A DNA stretch of 64,000 nt from Sphaerisporangium rubeum (GCF_014207705.1 NZ_JACHIU010000001.1:124001-188000), one strand, 5' to 3'. Positions 18,296 to 27,451 are shown, counted from the stretch's first letter. The notes: a model not told the origin generated them from the sequence alone. Numbers and translations are program-made.

Positions 18296-18303
18296 CAGGT
18301 GTT

Positions 18304-18498
18304 TCAGTCCTTGAAGGCCTTCTTGACGTTCTTCGCGGCGTCCTTCACGCGCTCGCCTGCCTCCTTCATGCGGCCGGAGGACTCGTCGGCGCGGCCTTCG
18401 GCTCGCAGGTCCTCGTCGCCGGTCGCCTCGCCGATGCCCTTCTTGGCCTTGCCCTTGAGCTGCTCGGCCTTGTTGGAGATCTTGTCGTCCGCCCCCAT
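18304..18498 (-). CDS. CsbD-like stress protein
   Basis: A 64-residue, highly charged protein matching the CsbD fold: MGADDKISNKAEQLKGKAKK, then GIGEATGDEDLRAEGRADES and a lysine-rich amphipathic tail. CsbD proteins are small, soluble and induced by general stress (SigB regulon in Bacillus); their biochemical role is unknown. ATG 18498 follows AAAGGAACCGTC, a good ribosome site. It is monocistronic, followed at once by a strong hairpin. Confidence 0.9.
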   Translation of the reverse strand: MGADDKISNKAEQLKGKAKKGIGEATGDEDLRAEGRADESSGRMKEAGERVKDAAKNVKKAFKD

Positions 18499-18761
18499 GA
18501 CGGTTCCTTTCGTGCGATGGATCGCTTCCCTAGTGCACCTCTCCGAGGACGTGGGGGATAAACGCAGTTCCTGCCTATCTGATGGGTTCAAGTCCTGCTA
18601 TAACCCGTAAAGCCAGATATCGAGGTGCGCGACGGAAAGTTTCATCACGTGACCCGGCGTGATGAGGGGCTCCCGCCGTACGTTCCCCGAGCGCCTCGCT
18701 CCACCGGGGCCGCGTGGAGATACTCGATCACGGCGGCGACCGGGAACGGGAAGGCGGGAGA

Positions 18762-20603
18762 ATGACCACCCCCTCACAGCGGCGGCCGGCGGTCTACGCG
18801 CTCATGGCCGCCGGTGCGGTGCTCGTGTTGTTCCTCGCCATGTGGTTCGGCGGAGCGTGGCCGGGCACCGAGATCCCGGGGCTGCCGACGCCTGGTGCCC
18901 TCACCACCTTGGGGCTGCCGGTGGTGCGTGTCGCGCACGACGTCTGTGCCGCTGTGACGATCGGCCTGCTGCTGGCCGCGGCCGCGTTCGGCGGCGGACC
19001 GGCGGAACGGCGCGGGGCCGGCCGGGCCGCCGCGCTGTGGGGGATCGGGTGGGCCGTGACCGCGGCGCTGACCTTGCTGCTGACCCTGTCGGACCTGCTG
19101 GGGCTGCCGATCGGGGAGGCGCTGGACTCCGGTTTCCTGCCGACCTTCGCCCTGGAGGTGCCGCAGGGCCGGGCCTTCCTGATCGTCGCCGTGGCCGCGC
19201 TGGTCATCGCGGCGGCCTCATGGCTGCTGGCGGGCCGGGCCTGGTGCGTCGTGCTGCCGTTGGCGGCGGTGCTCGCCGTGCTGCCTCCCGCGTACGTCGG
19301 CCACTCGGCGTCGGCCGCCGACCACAACATCGCGGTGTCCAGCCTGATGCTCCACATCGGCGCGATGGCCCTGTGGGTCGGGGGGTTGATCGCTCTGGTG
19401 GCCCGCAGAGGCGGTGAGAACCCCGAGACCGCGGCGAACCGGTTCAGCGCGCTCGCGCTCTGCTGCTTCGTGGCGGTCGGGGTGTCCGGGCTGGTCAACG
19501 CCTGGGTACGCCTCGGCTCGGTCGCGGCGTTCCTCGACTCGCGCTACGGCCTGCTCGTGCTGGCCAAGGTGGCGGCGCTGGCCGTGCTCGGCTGGTTCGG
19601 GTACCGGCACCGGGGACGCACGCTCGCCGCGATGCGGTCGGGCCAGGGCTCCCGGCCCTTCCTGCGGCTCGCCACCGGCGAGGTCGCCGTCATGGCAGGC
19701 ACGTTGGCACTCGCCGTCGCGCTGTCCCGCACCCCGCCGCCGCGCGCCGAACAGGTGCACGGGCTGCACGAACTGCTCGGCTACGTGCTGCCGCCGCTCA
19801 CGACCGGCCGGCTGTTCACCGTGCTGCGTCCCGACCCGATCCTGGTGCTCGCCGTTCTCGGTGTGGCCGCCGCCTATCTGCTCGGTGTGCGCCGCCTCGG
19901 CGGGCAAGGTGTGGCGTGGCCGATCGCACGGACCGCCGCCGCGTTCGCCGGCCTGGTCGTGATCCTGTACGCCGCCTCCGGGGGCCTCGCGGCCTACGGA
20001 CCGGCCGTGTTCTCCGTGCACGCGGTCCAGTACGCGCTGCTCGGCACGGTGGGCCCCGCGCTGTTCGCCGTCGGCGCGCCGCTCGCGCCACTGCGTGTCG
20101 CCGCGCCGCTGGCCGGAGCGGCGCTCACCGGCAAGGTCGCGGCCAGGGCGGCGCATCCGCTGGTGGCCACGGCCCTGTACGCGGTCCCCTATCTGGTGCT
20201 GTACGTCACCGGCGTCTTCGAGGCCACCCAGTCCAGCCTCGCCGTCCGCCTGACGTCCCAGCTCGTCGTGGTGCTCACCGGCGCCTGGTTCTTCTTCGTG
20301 GCCTTCGCCGTGGACCCGCCACCGGCGGGGAACACCCCCGAGGTGCGCACCATGATGATCGTCGGCGCGCTCGCCACCCAGGCCTGGATCGCTCTGGTGC
20401 TGCTCATCGGCCCGATCCAGGGCCAGGACTGGTACGCGGCCCTGGCTCTTCCCTGGGCTCCCGACCGGTTCGCCGACCAGGGCACCGGCGTGCTCACCGG
20501 GCCGGTCGTGGCCGCGGCCGCCATCGTGATCCTGTTCGGCCTGCTGTCACTGCGCCGCCGCGAGCGTTCCCCCGAGCCGGAGAAGGCCGCGATCGGGGTG
20601 TGA
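18762..20603 (+). CDS. CopD-CtaG fusion membrane protein
   Basis: A 613-residue integral membrane protein. The first half has the CopD (copper resistance D) pattern: helices with conserved histidines in RVAHDVCAA, VGHSASAADHNIAVSSLMLHIGAMALWVGG and a C-terminal helix after FLRLATGEVAVMAG. The second half (from about residue 340: GRLFTVLRPDPILVL...) matches CtaG/caa3-type assembly proteins, with HAVQYALLGTVGPALFAVGAP and HPLVATALYAVPYLVLYVTG. The fusion is widespread in actinobacteria and is thought to move copper across the membrane for cytochrome oxidase assembly. ATG 18762 is preceded by GGCGGGAGA. Confidence 0.9.
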   Translation: MTTPSQRRPAVYALMAAGAVLVLFLAMWFGGAWPGTEIPGLPTPGALTTLGLPVVRVAHDVCAAVTIGLLLAAAAFGGGPAERRGAGRAAALWGIGWAVTAALTLLLTLSDLLGLPIGEALDSGFLPTFALEVPQGRAFLIVAVAALVIAAASWLLAGRAWCVVLPLAAVLAVLPPAYVGHSASAADHNIAVSSLMLHIGAMALWVGGLIALVARRGGENPETAANRFSALALCCFVAVGVSGLVNAWVRLGSVAAFLDSRYGLLVLAKVAALAVLGWFGYRHRGRTLAAMRSGQGSRPFLRLATGEVAVMAGTLALAVALSRTPPPRAEQVHGLHELLGYVLPPLTTGRLFTVLRPDPILVLAVLGVAAAYLLGVRRLGGQGVAWPIARTAAAFAGLVVILYAASGGLAAYGPAVFSVHAVQYALLGTVGPALFAVGAPLAPLRVAAPLAGAALTGKVAARAAHPLVATALYAVPYLVLYVTGVFEATQSSLAVRLTSQLVVVLTGAWFFFVAFAVDPPPAGNTPEVRTMMIVGALATQAWIALVLLIGPIQGQDWYAALALPWAPDRFADQGTGVLTGPVVAAAAIVILFGLLSLRRRERSPEPEKAAIGV

Positions 20604-20620
20604 CGGCCCGCCGCGGCGCG

Positions 20621-21493
20621 TCAGAACAGCCAGTCGAGCAGACCGTCGCGTTCCTTCTCCGTGGGGGTCGGCGCCGGAGGCTTGGTGGTGGGAGGCGGCG
20701 GCGGGGAGGTGGAGGGAGGCGGGGTGGGGGTCGGCTCCTCCTCGACGCGCGGCTCCCGCTCATCGCGAGGCGGTGCGCTGGAACGCGGCGGGTCGGCGGG
20801 ACGGTCGCGGGTGCGGGTGGGTTCCGGCTCCGCGGTCGTGGGGTCGGGTGCGCTCTGCGAGCGGGTGCCGCTCGGGACCGCCGCCGGAGTTCCGGACGGC
20901 GCCGAGGGGGTCGGCTCCGGGGTGAGCTCGGGGTCCACGGCAGGCGGAGTGGTCGCGTCCGGTTCGGTGTCGTCCGTGGGGCCGGGGACCGGGGGTGGCG
21001 TGGCGCCGCAGTCGGCGGCGGTGCAGGTGGCCTCGGGGGCGGGGCTCGCCGAGGAGGAGACGATCCAGCCGCCGGCGACCGCCAGGACGACCACGGCGAG
21101 CATGGCGAGGATCAGGCGGCGGTTCTGGTTGGGGCCTTCCTCATCCTCGGAGCCGTCGTCGCCGCGCCAGCCCGAGCCGAGGAAACCGCGGCGATCCTCG
21201 GCATCGGTGTCGTCGGGGCCGGGCCAGTCGCCGTCGTGGCCCTCGGGGCCGAGGTCGTCACCATGGTCCTCGGCAACGCGGCCGGGATCGCCGGGGACGT
21301 CCAGGTGGTAGCGCTCGCCGGTGGAGACGATCCCGTCGGCCACCACCGTGGCGCCGGACTCATGGCCGTCGCGCCAGTCGTCGGACAGCACGTCGCCAGG
21401 TGGGTCCGTCTCGTCGCGCCACTCCATGCCGAGTGGACCCGTCTGGTTGATGGGGTCCTCGTCGTGGTTCCTTGGCGTGCCGTCGCGGTCCAT
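20621..21493 (-). CDS. Single-pass membrane protein with Pro/Thr-rich tail, unknown function
   Basis: A 290-residue protein. Residues 1-125 are acidic and hydrophilic (many D, G, E), a single transmembrane helix lies at about 127-147 (RLILAMLAVVVLAVAGGWIVSSS), and the remaining external part is proline, threonine and serine rich (PTPTPPPSTSPPPPPTT). Two cysteines (CTAADC) just outside the membrane could form a disulphide. I recognise no domain. The start ATG 21493 follows GGAGG. It converges on the CopD-CtaG gene. It could be a cell-wall-spanning anchor or sensor, but nothing proves this. Confidence 0.75.
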   Translation of the reverse strand: MDRDGTPRNHDEDPINQTGPLGMEWRDETDPPGDVLSDDWRDGHESGATVVADGIVSTGERYHLDVPGDPGRVAEDHGDDLGPEGHDGDWPGPDDTDAEDRRGFLGSGWRGDDGSEDEEGPNQNRRLILAMLAVVVLAVAGGWIVSSSASPAPEATCTAADCGATPPPVPGPTDDTEPDATTPPAVDPELTPEPTPSAPSGTPAAVPSGTRSQSAPDPTTAEPEPTRTRDRPADPPRSSAPPRDEREPRVEEEPTPTPPPSTSPPPPPTTKPPAPTPTEKERDGLLDWLF

Positions 21494-21856
21494 GTTCGAT
21501 CCTCCGTAAGGTCCGCCGCTTGACAGGTCACCGCGTGGCGCGTGGTCCGGCGCCGCGAGTTTTCGGCCCGCGCAACTTCTTAGCAGGTTCGACTACGCGC
21601 TGTCCGGAAACTTCACAGTTTGCGTCGACAACCGCAACCTTAACGATAGTCACTTCAGTCACACTCATCTCAAACCGGACCCCGTGTCGGTGCGGCGTCA
21701 AGCACGTCGTACGTTGGTGGTGAGCCCGTCACATTGCGTGCGTACGACCAGGTGACGGGCAGGGCCGGACGTCCCCTCGGTGGATGCCGGACGACCCTGC
21801 CGGGAGGGGGCCGGACGGCGCGACGCTGAAGGGGACAGACCCATAGGAGGTGCGAG
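21494..21856. other. Divergent intergenic region, no gene seen
   Basis: 363 bp between divergent genes. It is locally less GC-rich (21570-21680) and must hold promoters for both flanking genes, but I could not assign -35/-10 boxes with confidence. Confidence 0.5.
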
Positions 21857-22459
21857 ATGGGAGTCTGCCCCGACTGGGTGGTGCGATGCGCACGCCGTTA
21901 CCGGTTCGACCGTAACCCCCTGCGCCGGCGATCGGACCGGATCGAAGGAGTCGCCGTCCTGCTCATTCTGCTGATCCTGCTCGCATGCCTGTGGCCCGCG
22001 CTCGCGGTCGCCGGTCAGGTCTACCGGCGGGGGATGGCCGAGGAACAGGCCGCGCCGGAGGTGCGGCAGCCCGTTGTAGCGGTCCTGCTCCAGGACGCCA
22101 CGAGCACCACCACCGTCACGGCCCAGGGCACGGTCGTGCAGGTCAAGGCGAAGGTGCGCTGGCAGGCGCCGGACGGCAGCGAGCACGTCGCCGTCCGCAC
22201 GGTGCCGGCCCAGGCGCGCGCCGGCTCGGTGACACGGATGTGGGTCGACGAGGCCGGCGACCCGGTGGCGGCGCCGCGCCAGCACGTGCAGACGGTCACC
22301 GACGCGGCGGTGGCCGGGTTCGGGGTGATGGTCGCGGCATCCGGCCTGCTGTTCTCCGGCCTCATGGTGGTCCGCTGGCTGCTCGACCGCCGCAGGTACG
22401 CCGACTGGGACGCCGCGTGGGAGTCGGCCGAGCAGCGGTGGCGGCCGAGGAAGCAGTGA
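21857..22459 (+). CDS. Rv1733c-like membrane protein
   Basis: A 200-residue protein with two transmembrane helices (about residues 30-54 and 148-172) around an extracytoplasmic segment, the layout of the mycobacterial Rv1733c family. The N-terminal DRNPLRRRSDRIEG just before the first helix is the family signature. Function is unknown; the mycobacterial protein belongs to the dormancy regulon. ATG 21857 follows AGGAGGTGCGAG. The next gene, 130 bp downstream on the same strand, is a universal stress protein, a pairing that fits a hypoxia/stress context. Confidence 0.85.
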   Translation: MGVCPDWVVRCARRYRFDRNPLRRRSDRIEGVAVLLILLILLACLWPALAVAGQVYRRGMAEEQAAPEVRQPVVAVLLQDATSTTTVTAQGTVVQVKAKVRWQAPDGSEHVAVRTVPAQARAGSVTRMWVDEAGDPVAAPRQHVQTVTDAAVAGFGVMVAASGLLFSGLMVVRWLLDRRRYADWDAAWESAEQRWRPRKQ

Positions 22460-22513
22460 CCCGCCAGGGTCCGGTCCCACTGGGTCGTCATCGGGTCGTC
22501 ACAGGATCCCCAC

Positions 22514-22568
22514 GGTGTCGTCGCGGTGTCGTCGCGGTGTCGTCGCGGGGTCGGCTCGGGGTCGGCTC
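22514..22568. repeat. Five 11-bp tandem units upstream of the stress-protein gene
   Basis: GGTGTCGTCGC three times (22514-22546) followed by GGGGTCGGCTC twice (22547-22568), all at a period of 11 bp. It ends 20 bp before the ATG of the universal stress protein and so lies in its leader or promoter. Confidence 0.9.
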
Positions 22569-22588
22569 GGCGCTGAGAGGAACGACGC

Positions 22589-23533
22589 ATGAACGGACAT
22601 GTCGTGGTGGCGGCCGACGGCTCGCCTCCCTCGCTCGACGCGGTGCGCTTCGCGGCCGGCGACGCCGTGCGGCGCGGCGGCGGACTGCGGATCGCGCACG
22701 TCACCGAGACCTGGGTCACCGGGGTGCCGATCGCCTCGGCGCCTGCTCTCGGCCAGACGCTGGCCGAGCAGTCCGAGGAAGTGCTCGCCGCGGCGGCGGC
22801 CGTGGCGCGGGCCGAGGCCCCGGGTCTGCTCGTCGAGACCGTGCCGCTCACCGGCCAGGTCAAGGTCGAGCTGCTGCGTGAGGCGCGGGAAGCCGACGAA
22901 CTCGTGGTCGGCACCAGAGGGCTCGGCGGCTTCATGGGCCTGATGGTCGGCTCGGTGTCGATCGGACTCGCCGGTCACACGGCATGTCCGCTCGTGGTGG
23001 CCGGTCACCCGCACGACAAGGTGCACGGACGGATCGTGGTGGGCCACGACGCCGCACCCGACTCCGAGGCCGCGCTGGAGTACGCGTTCGAAGAGGCGGT
23101 ACGGCGCGGCGCACGGCTGCACGCCGTCTACGCCTGGCAGGTGTCGGCGTTCCTGCCGACGTTCCAGACCTACACCCCCGCGGCCGAGGAGGCGTTCGAC
23201 TGGGGAAAGCAGGCCGCCAGGGACCAGCTCACCCCGTGGCGGGAGAAATACCCCCAGGTGGACGTACGCGACACGGCGGTGTGCGCGCACCCGGTAGAGG
23301 CGCTGGCCGAGGCGTCGAGCACGGCGGACCTGCTGGTGGTCGGCTCGCGTGGACGTGGCGCGCTCGGCTCGGCCGTGCTCGGCTCGGTCGTGCACGGCGT
23401 GCTGCACCACGCGCGGGGCCCGGTGGCGGTGGTCCCGTCGCGCACGGGGGAACGGCGAACGGAACCGGCCGCCGCGGTGGTCCGGTCGCGCACCGGGGAA
23501 CGGCGAGCGGATCCGGCCGCGGGGGACGGCTGA
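22589..23533 (+). CDS. Universal stress protein with two Usp domains
   Basis: A 314-residue tandem UspA protein. Domain 1 covers about residues 3-137 and ends with the ATP-loop pattern VVGTRGLGGFMGLMVGS; domain 2 covers about 146-283 with VVGSRGRGALGSAVLGSV. Both loops keep the G-2X-G-9X-G-S spacing of ATP-binding members. The last 30 residues contain a 16-residue duplication (VVPSRTGERRTEPAAA then VVRSRTGERRADPAAG) produced by a 48-bp tandem repeat. The ATG follows GAGAGGAACGACGC. Likely induced by stress or low oxygen with its neighbours. Confidence 0.92.
   Translation: MNGHVVVAADGSPPSLDAVRFAAGDAVRRGGGLRIAHVTETWVTGVPIASAPALGQTLAEQSEEVLAAAAAVARAEAPGLLVETVPLTGQVKVELLREAREADELVVGTRGLGGFMGLMVGSVSIGLAGHTACPLVVAGHPHDKVHGRIVVGHDAAPDSEAALEYAFEEAVRRGARLHAVYAWQVSAFLPTFQTYTPAAEEAFDWGKQAARDQLTPWREKYPQVDVRDTAVCAHPVEALAEASSTADLLVVGSRGRGALGSAVLGSVVHGVLHHARGPVAVVPSRTGERRTEPAAAVVRSRTGERRADPAAGDG
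23427..23522 (+). repeat. 48-bp in-frame tandem duplication
   Basis: Two copies (23427-23474 and 23475-23522) that differ at only a few positions lengthen the C-terminus of the universal stress protein by 16 residues. The frame is preserved. Confidence 0.85.
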
Positions 23534-23541
23534 GCGCCGGC

Positions 23542-24600
23542 TCAGCCCTCGCGGAACCGGAGAAGGAGCATCGCCGCGTCGTCGTGGAGCGGAGCGTCGA
23601 CGTGCGCGACCAGGTCGAGGCGCAGAGCCTCCAGCGCGGCCTCCGGGTCGTCGTCCTTGAGCAGGAACGCGCGGTCGGTGAGCGGGTAGAACCGGCCCGC
23701 GCGGTCGCGCGCCTCGATGACGCCGTCGGTGTACAGCAGGATCTGATCACCCGGGCCGAAGGCGATGCGGTGCGGCGCGGGACCCTCCACCTTGAGGTCG
23801 GCGAGGCCGAGCGGCGGAGCGGTGTCGCTCAGCTCGACGAGCTCGATCGTGCCGTCGGCGTGCAGGATCAACGGCGGCGGGTGGCCGTAGTTGAGCAAGG
23901 TGAGCGTGCCGTCGGGGTCGGCGTCGACCAGGATGGCCGTGACGAACTCCTCGCCGGACAGCCGCCGGTTGAGCGCTTTCTCGAGCCGGCCGCTCACCGC
24001 ACGCAGGTCCGCCTCGTCGTGCGCGGCCTCACGGAACGCGCCGAGCACGAGGGCCGCGGTCTCGACGGCGGCGAGCCCCTTGCCCTGCACGTCGCCGACG
24101 ATGGCGCGCACCACCCCGGGCCCGGTCACGACCTCGTACAGGTCGCCGCCGATGCGGGCCTCGGCGGTGGCGGAGGTGTAGGACACGGCGGCGCGCAGGT
24201 GGCCGGCCCGCCGGGGCACCGGCCGCAGCAGCACCCGCTGGGCCACCTCGGCGACCGAGCGCACGCTGGCGAGCTCGCGCTCGCGGCGCTGCCGGCCGAC
24301 CGTGGCGAGGATGCTCGCCGCGGTGACCCCCGCGATGGAGATCAGGCTCATGTCGCTGCGCCGGTCGCCGAGCATTTCGTCGTAGACCGACAGGGCCAGG
24401 GAGAGGCCGAGCGCCACCCCGCCGATGAGCACGGTGCGCCGGACGTCGCCGACCAGGCTGGCGAACGCCGGCCCCACGGCCAGCAGCGACAGGTAGCCGG
24501 GTTCCGGTCCGGTCAGCGCGTCGAGCGCGGCGACCAGGCACAGCGCGCCGAAGGGCAGTGCGGCCATCAGGCGTTGGGTTCTGCGGTTGACCTGGGTCAT
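23542..24600 (-). CDS. SpoIIE/PP2C-type serine phosphatase with membrane N-terminus
   Basis: A 352-residue protein. Residues about 12-105 contain several hydrophobic helices, then a short linker rich in arginine leads into a PP2C_SIG/SpoIIE domain (about 135-350). Metal-binding signatures are IGGDLYEVV, GDVQGKGLAA, LLYTDGVIEARD and DDAAMLLL. Phosphatases of this kind dephosphorylate anti-sigma-factor antagonists in partner-switching stress pathways. No adjacent anti-sigma gene is present. ATG 24600 follows GGAGGGTCC. It converges on the universal stress protein with only 8 bp between stop codons. Confidence 0.92.
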   Translation of the reverse strand: MTQVNRRTQRLMAALPFGALCLVAALDALTGPEPGYLSLLAVGPAFASLVGDVRRTVLIGGVALGLSLALSVYDEMLGDRRSDMSLISIAGVTAASILATVGRQRRERELASVRSVAEVAQRVLLRPVPRRAGHLRAAVSYTSATAEARIGGDLYEVVTGPGVVRAIVGDVQGKGLAAVETAALVLGAFREAAHDEADLRAVSGRLEKALNRRLSGEEFVTAILVDADPDGTLTLLNYGHPPPLILHADGTIELVELSDTAPPLGLADLKVEGPAPHRIAFGPGDQILLYTDGVIEARDRAGRFYPLTDRAFLLKDDDPEAALEALRLDLVAHVDAPLHDDAAMLLLRFREG

Positions 24601-25209
24601 GGACCCTCCGCGCGTGTGACGCTCGGCTCGCGATCCGCGCCGGCCGCCGCGGGGGGCCGCCTCCACGGATCGGGTCGATTCCCGACGGGTAAGCGAACTT
24701 CCCAGCGTTCCGCGGTCACTGTAACAGGGGATGTGGCGCGCGGACAGCGCGGTGGCCGGGTGAATCGCGTGCCTGCCTGCCGCATACCTGGGCATATGGT
24801 CATCGGTGCCGAAACACGAGGTGTTACGGCCCGGGCCGCCGAGGTCATTCGGCGGGGCCGCCGGTGCGCCGGGGGACGTCCGGTGGTATCCGGCATTTTC
24901 ACGTAGAAGGATAAGTCGGACAATTTTCTGTGTGCGTGAACCAGCACTTCGAGGACCTCACCACACGAACGGACGGGACGCGGCTCCGCGCGCCGGATAA
25001 CCCTTTGAGCCTGCCCTGTCGCCTTGCGGACCGGGGGATCTCTGAAAGGCTCATGAATCGAACCTTACTCTGGGTTGAGAGCAGCGGTACGCGTTCGGCG
25101 GAGGTGGGAGAATATCCCCGCGACAGTGGTTTAACCTGTCGGGATAATCATTGTCATATGCCGATATAAATTGATCGGCTCGGGATCGGGATTTCCCGAC
25201 CCTCTGGGC
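24601..25209. other. Intergenic region without a recognised gene
   Basis: 609 bp with no frame that looks coding. It is relatively AT-rich at 24890-25170. Two small inverted repeats are visible: CGACAG...CTGTCG around 25120-25139 and TCGGGA-TT-TCCCGA at 25186-25199; the second could help terminate the DUF2277 gene. Confidence 0.5.
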
Positions 25210-25434
25210 TCAGACCTGAGGCCGGGGCACCCGGCGCAGGTCGAGCTCGTCGAGCAACGTCTGGGTGGCGGCGGCCACGGCGGCGACGGCGCGGTCGAAC
25301 GCCTCGGCGTTGCGCGCCGACGGCGCGCGGAAGCCGGAGATCTTGCGGACGTACTGCAGAGCGGCGGCGTGGACGTCCTCGTCGGTGACGTCGGCGGCGT
25401 ACGGCTCACGGAGGGTCTTGATGCTCCTGCACAT
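25210..25434 (-). CDS. DUF2277 family protein
   Basis: A 74-residue protein that begins MCRSIKTLREPYAADVTDEDVHAAALQYVRKISGF, the signature of DUF2277. The N-terminal MCR with a conserved cysteine, the acidic middle and the AAALQYVRK helix are all present. The family is widespread in actinobacteria and has no known function. The gene stands alone, with divergent spacing to the membrane protein at 25577. Confidence 0.88.
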   Translation of the reverse strand: MCRSIKTLREPYAADVTDEDVHAAALQYVRKISGFRAPSARNAEAFDRAVAAVAAATQTLLDELDLRRVPRPQV

Positions 25435-25576
25435 GCCACCGACGCTATGTCATGGCACCGACAGCCTGAGGACGCGGCCGAGGACGGTCAGACGGTAAGA
25501 AATCCCGCCAAGCGGCGTTACCGGCCGGGCCGCGGGGGGATGGCCCGGTGCGGTGCCGAGTTCAGGGGAGGTCGCC

Positions 25577-26065
25577 ATGGCCGGGAGGGTCAGCCGGAGG
25601 CGTGGGGTGTGCGGCTCTGTGACGGCAGGGCTGCTCGCGGGGGCCGCGGGGACCACTGCGCTCACCATGGTCACCTATCTGGACCAGGCGACACGCGGCC
25701 GTCCGGCGAGTGACATGCCGGAGCGGACCGCCGAGCGGCTCGCGGAGGCCGCCGGAGTGCCGCTCGGGGAGCAGGACGCGGCGCGGGGCCGCGCGCAAGG
25801 TCTCGGCGGGCTGCTCGGCATCCTGACCGGGCTCGGCGTGGGGGCCGCGTACGGCGCGCTGCGCACGGTGGCGCCCCGGCCGTCCCCGATGGTGGCCGCG
25901 GCCGGGCTCGGCGTGGCGGTCGTGGTGGCGAGCTCGGCGCCGATGACGGCGCTCGGGCTGACCGATCCGCGCACCTGGGGTGTGCGGGGATGGCTGTCCG
26001 ACCTGGCGCCGCACTTCGCGTACGGCCTGGTCACGGCGTACGCGTTCGAGGCGGTCGGCGGCTGA
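25577..26065 (+). CDS. Small membrane protein, unknown function
   Basis: A 162-residue protein with hydrophobic segments near residues 12-35 (VTAGLLAGAAGTTALTMVTYL), 75-95 (LGGLLGILTGLGVGAAYGAL) and 105-130, and a C-terminal helix (HFAYGLVTAYAFEAV). The first helix is glycine/alanine rich. I recognise no characterised family. ATG 25577 is preceded by GGGGAGG. It is 75 bp upstream of the ferritin-like gene on the same strand and may be co-transcribed with it. Confidence 0.7.
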   Translation: MAGRVSRRRGVCGSVTAGLLAGAAGTTALTMVTYLDQATRGRPASDMPERTAERLAEAAGVPLGEQDAARGRAQGLGGLLGILTGLGVGAAYGALRTVAPRPSPMVAAAGLGVAVVVASSAPMTALGLTDPRTWGVRGWLSDLAPHFAYGLVTAYAFEAVGG

Positions 26066-26140
26066 CGAGCCGGATTGCCGTCCGGAGGTGGCGGGTATCA
26101 ACCGACAAACCCGGCCAAAACGGACAAAGGGGTCACGTCT

Positions 26141-27352
26141 ATGACCTTCAATCCTTTGGAGCAGCAGGGAATCCCGCTGGAGCGGCAGGTACGCAACTGG
26201 CGGGAGCTGAACGTGCCGCAGCTCGACCCGGACCACTCCGATCCCTACGCACGGTGCCGCGTCATCGCCATGAACGGCATCGAGATCGAGGCGATCATGT
26301 TCAGCCACCACTTCACCCGGCACTGCCGGGACCTCGAGGTCCGGCGGCGGCTGGCCGAGGTGCGGGTGATCGAGGCGCAGCAGCAGAAGGCCGTCAACTG
26401 GCTGCTGCCGGGCCTCGCCTCGGTGCTGGAGACCACGATCGCCTACGAGCAGGTGGCCGTGGACCTCACCGCCTGGGTGGCGCGGATGGAACCCGACCCC
26501 TACATCAAGCAGGCGTTCGAGTTCGGCCTGCTGGAGGACTTCGACCACCTCTACCGGTACGCCAACCTGTACGAGCTGATCGAGCACCGCAAGGCCGAGA
26601 AGATCGTCGACGGCCTCACCGAGGTCATGCCGGGACGTCCCACGCCGCTGCACCACCGGCATCCCATCGACAACGTGCGGGACCACTACGACAAGAACAC
26701 CGTCCACCCGGCCTCGCGGCTGCACGCGCTCACCATCATGGCGGCCGAGCAGCAGACCATGAACTTCTACATGAACGTCGGACCCGAGTACATGGAGCCG
26801 ATCGCACGCCAGCTCTACCAGGAGATCGGGATGATCGAGGAGGAGCACGTCACGCACTACGAGACGCTCCTCGACCCGGCGGAGAGCTGGTGGGAGCAGC
26901 TCGTGCACCACGAGTACAACGAGTGCTACATGTACTACTCCTTCATGGAGACCGAGTCCGACCGCCGGCTGCGGTCGCTGTGGGAGCTGCACCTCGCCAT
27001 GGAACTGGAGCACCTGCGCATCGCCTGCGAGCTGCTGCGGCAGCACGACGACAAGGAGCCGGAGCAGATCCTCGCGCCGTCCCTGCCCGAGCCGGTGACC
27101 TTCGAGCCGAACAAGCACTACGTCCGTGAGCTGCTCGCCACCCAGGTGGACCTGACCACGCTCGGCACCGGGTACGTGCGGGACGCGCACGAGCGGTTCC
27201 AGCGCTGGCAGGAGGCCGTCCACGGCGGCGAGACCCCGCCGAGCGACCAGGTGCTGGAGGAGGCCCGGCACAAGTTCGGCTCGGACTACCGCATGGAGAC
27301 CGAGGGCCCGCACCCGGTTCCCAGCATGCGGAGCACTCCGACCCCTCCCTGA
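26141..27352 (+). CDS. Ferritin-like, all-alpha protein (putative di-iron)
   Basis: A 403-residue, largely helical soluble protein. Carboxylate/histidine pairs typical of di-iron four-helix bundles are visible: NGIEIEAIMFSHHF, IEEEHVTHYETLL and MELEHLRIACELL. The repeated E-x-x-H motifs suggest a ferritin/rubrerythrin-like fold, though I cannot name a family. ATG 26141 lies after AAAGGGGTCACGTCT. It converges on a hemerythrin-type gene; the two putative oxygen/iron proteins share a bidirectional terminator. A role in iron or oxygen handling is an inference. Confidence 0.65.
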   Translation: MTFNPLEQQGIPLERQVRNWRELNVPQLDPDHSDPYARCRVIAMNGIEIEAIMFSHHFTRHCRDLEVRRRLAEVRVIEAQQQKAVNWLLPGLASVLETTIAYEQVAVDLTAWVARMEPDPYIKQAFEFGLLEDFDHLYRYANLYELIEHRKAEKIVDGLTEVMPGRPTPLHHRHPIDNVRDHYDKNTVHPASRLHALTIMAAEQQTMNFYMNVGPEYMEPIARQLYQEIGMIEEEHVTHYETLLDPAESWWEQLVHHEYNECYMYYSFMETESDRRLRSLWELHLAMELEHLRIACELLRQHDDKEPEQILAPSLPEPVTFEPNKHYVRELLATQVDLTTLGTGYVRDAHERFQRWQEAVHGGETPPSDQVLEEARHKFGSDYRMETEGPHPVPSMRSTPTPP

Positions 27353-27397
27353 CACCGGCGCCGCGAGGCCCGCACGCCGGGAGAGCGCCGGGGACGA

Positions 27398-27434
27398 CGT
27401 ACGGCCGTGCGCAGCGAATGCGCACGGCCGTACG
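27398..27434. terminator. Bidirectional hairpin terminator
   Basis: A perfect 15-bp stem (CGTACGGCCGTGCGC and its complement) with a 7-base loop AGCGAAT, between converging stop codons at 27352 and 27452. Symmetry allows it to serve both genes. Confidence 0.85.
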
Positions 27435-27451
27435 GCCGGACCGGTCAGGGC

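Larger units (their letters stand above)
17578..18303. other. Repeat-rich intergenic region
   Basis: About 730 bp between the CNNM operon and csbD without a credible gene. 17700-18120 is made of related short motifs (CCGGCCACCTGA, CGACACCCGAGTCGG, AACCGGC) with one perfect array inside. Open frames through it encode only periodic low-complexity peptides and are not called as genes. Confidence 0.7.

Noticed and set aside
18540..18620. SigB-type promoter for the CsbD-like gene
   Set aside because: GTTT and GGGTTAT-like elements exist but not at the correct order and spacing, so I did not call it.
21780..22500. DevR/DosR-like boxes near the Rv1733c-like and universal stress genes
   Set aside because: GGGGACAGACCC and GGGTCCGGTCCC resemble the box loosely but do not match its 20-bp consensus length or core.
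24597..25169. Open frames in the 24.6-25.2 kb gap
   Set aside because: They have no ribosome sites or recognisable domains, and the region is less GC-rich without third-position bias.
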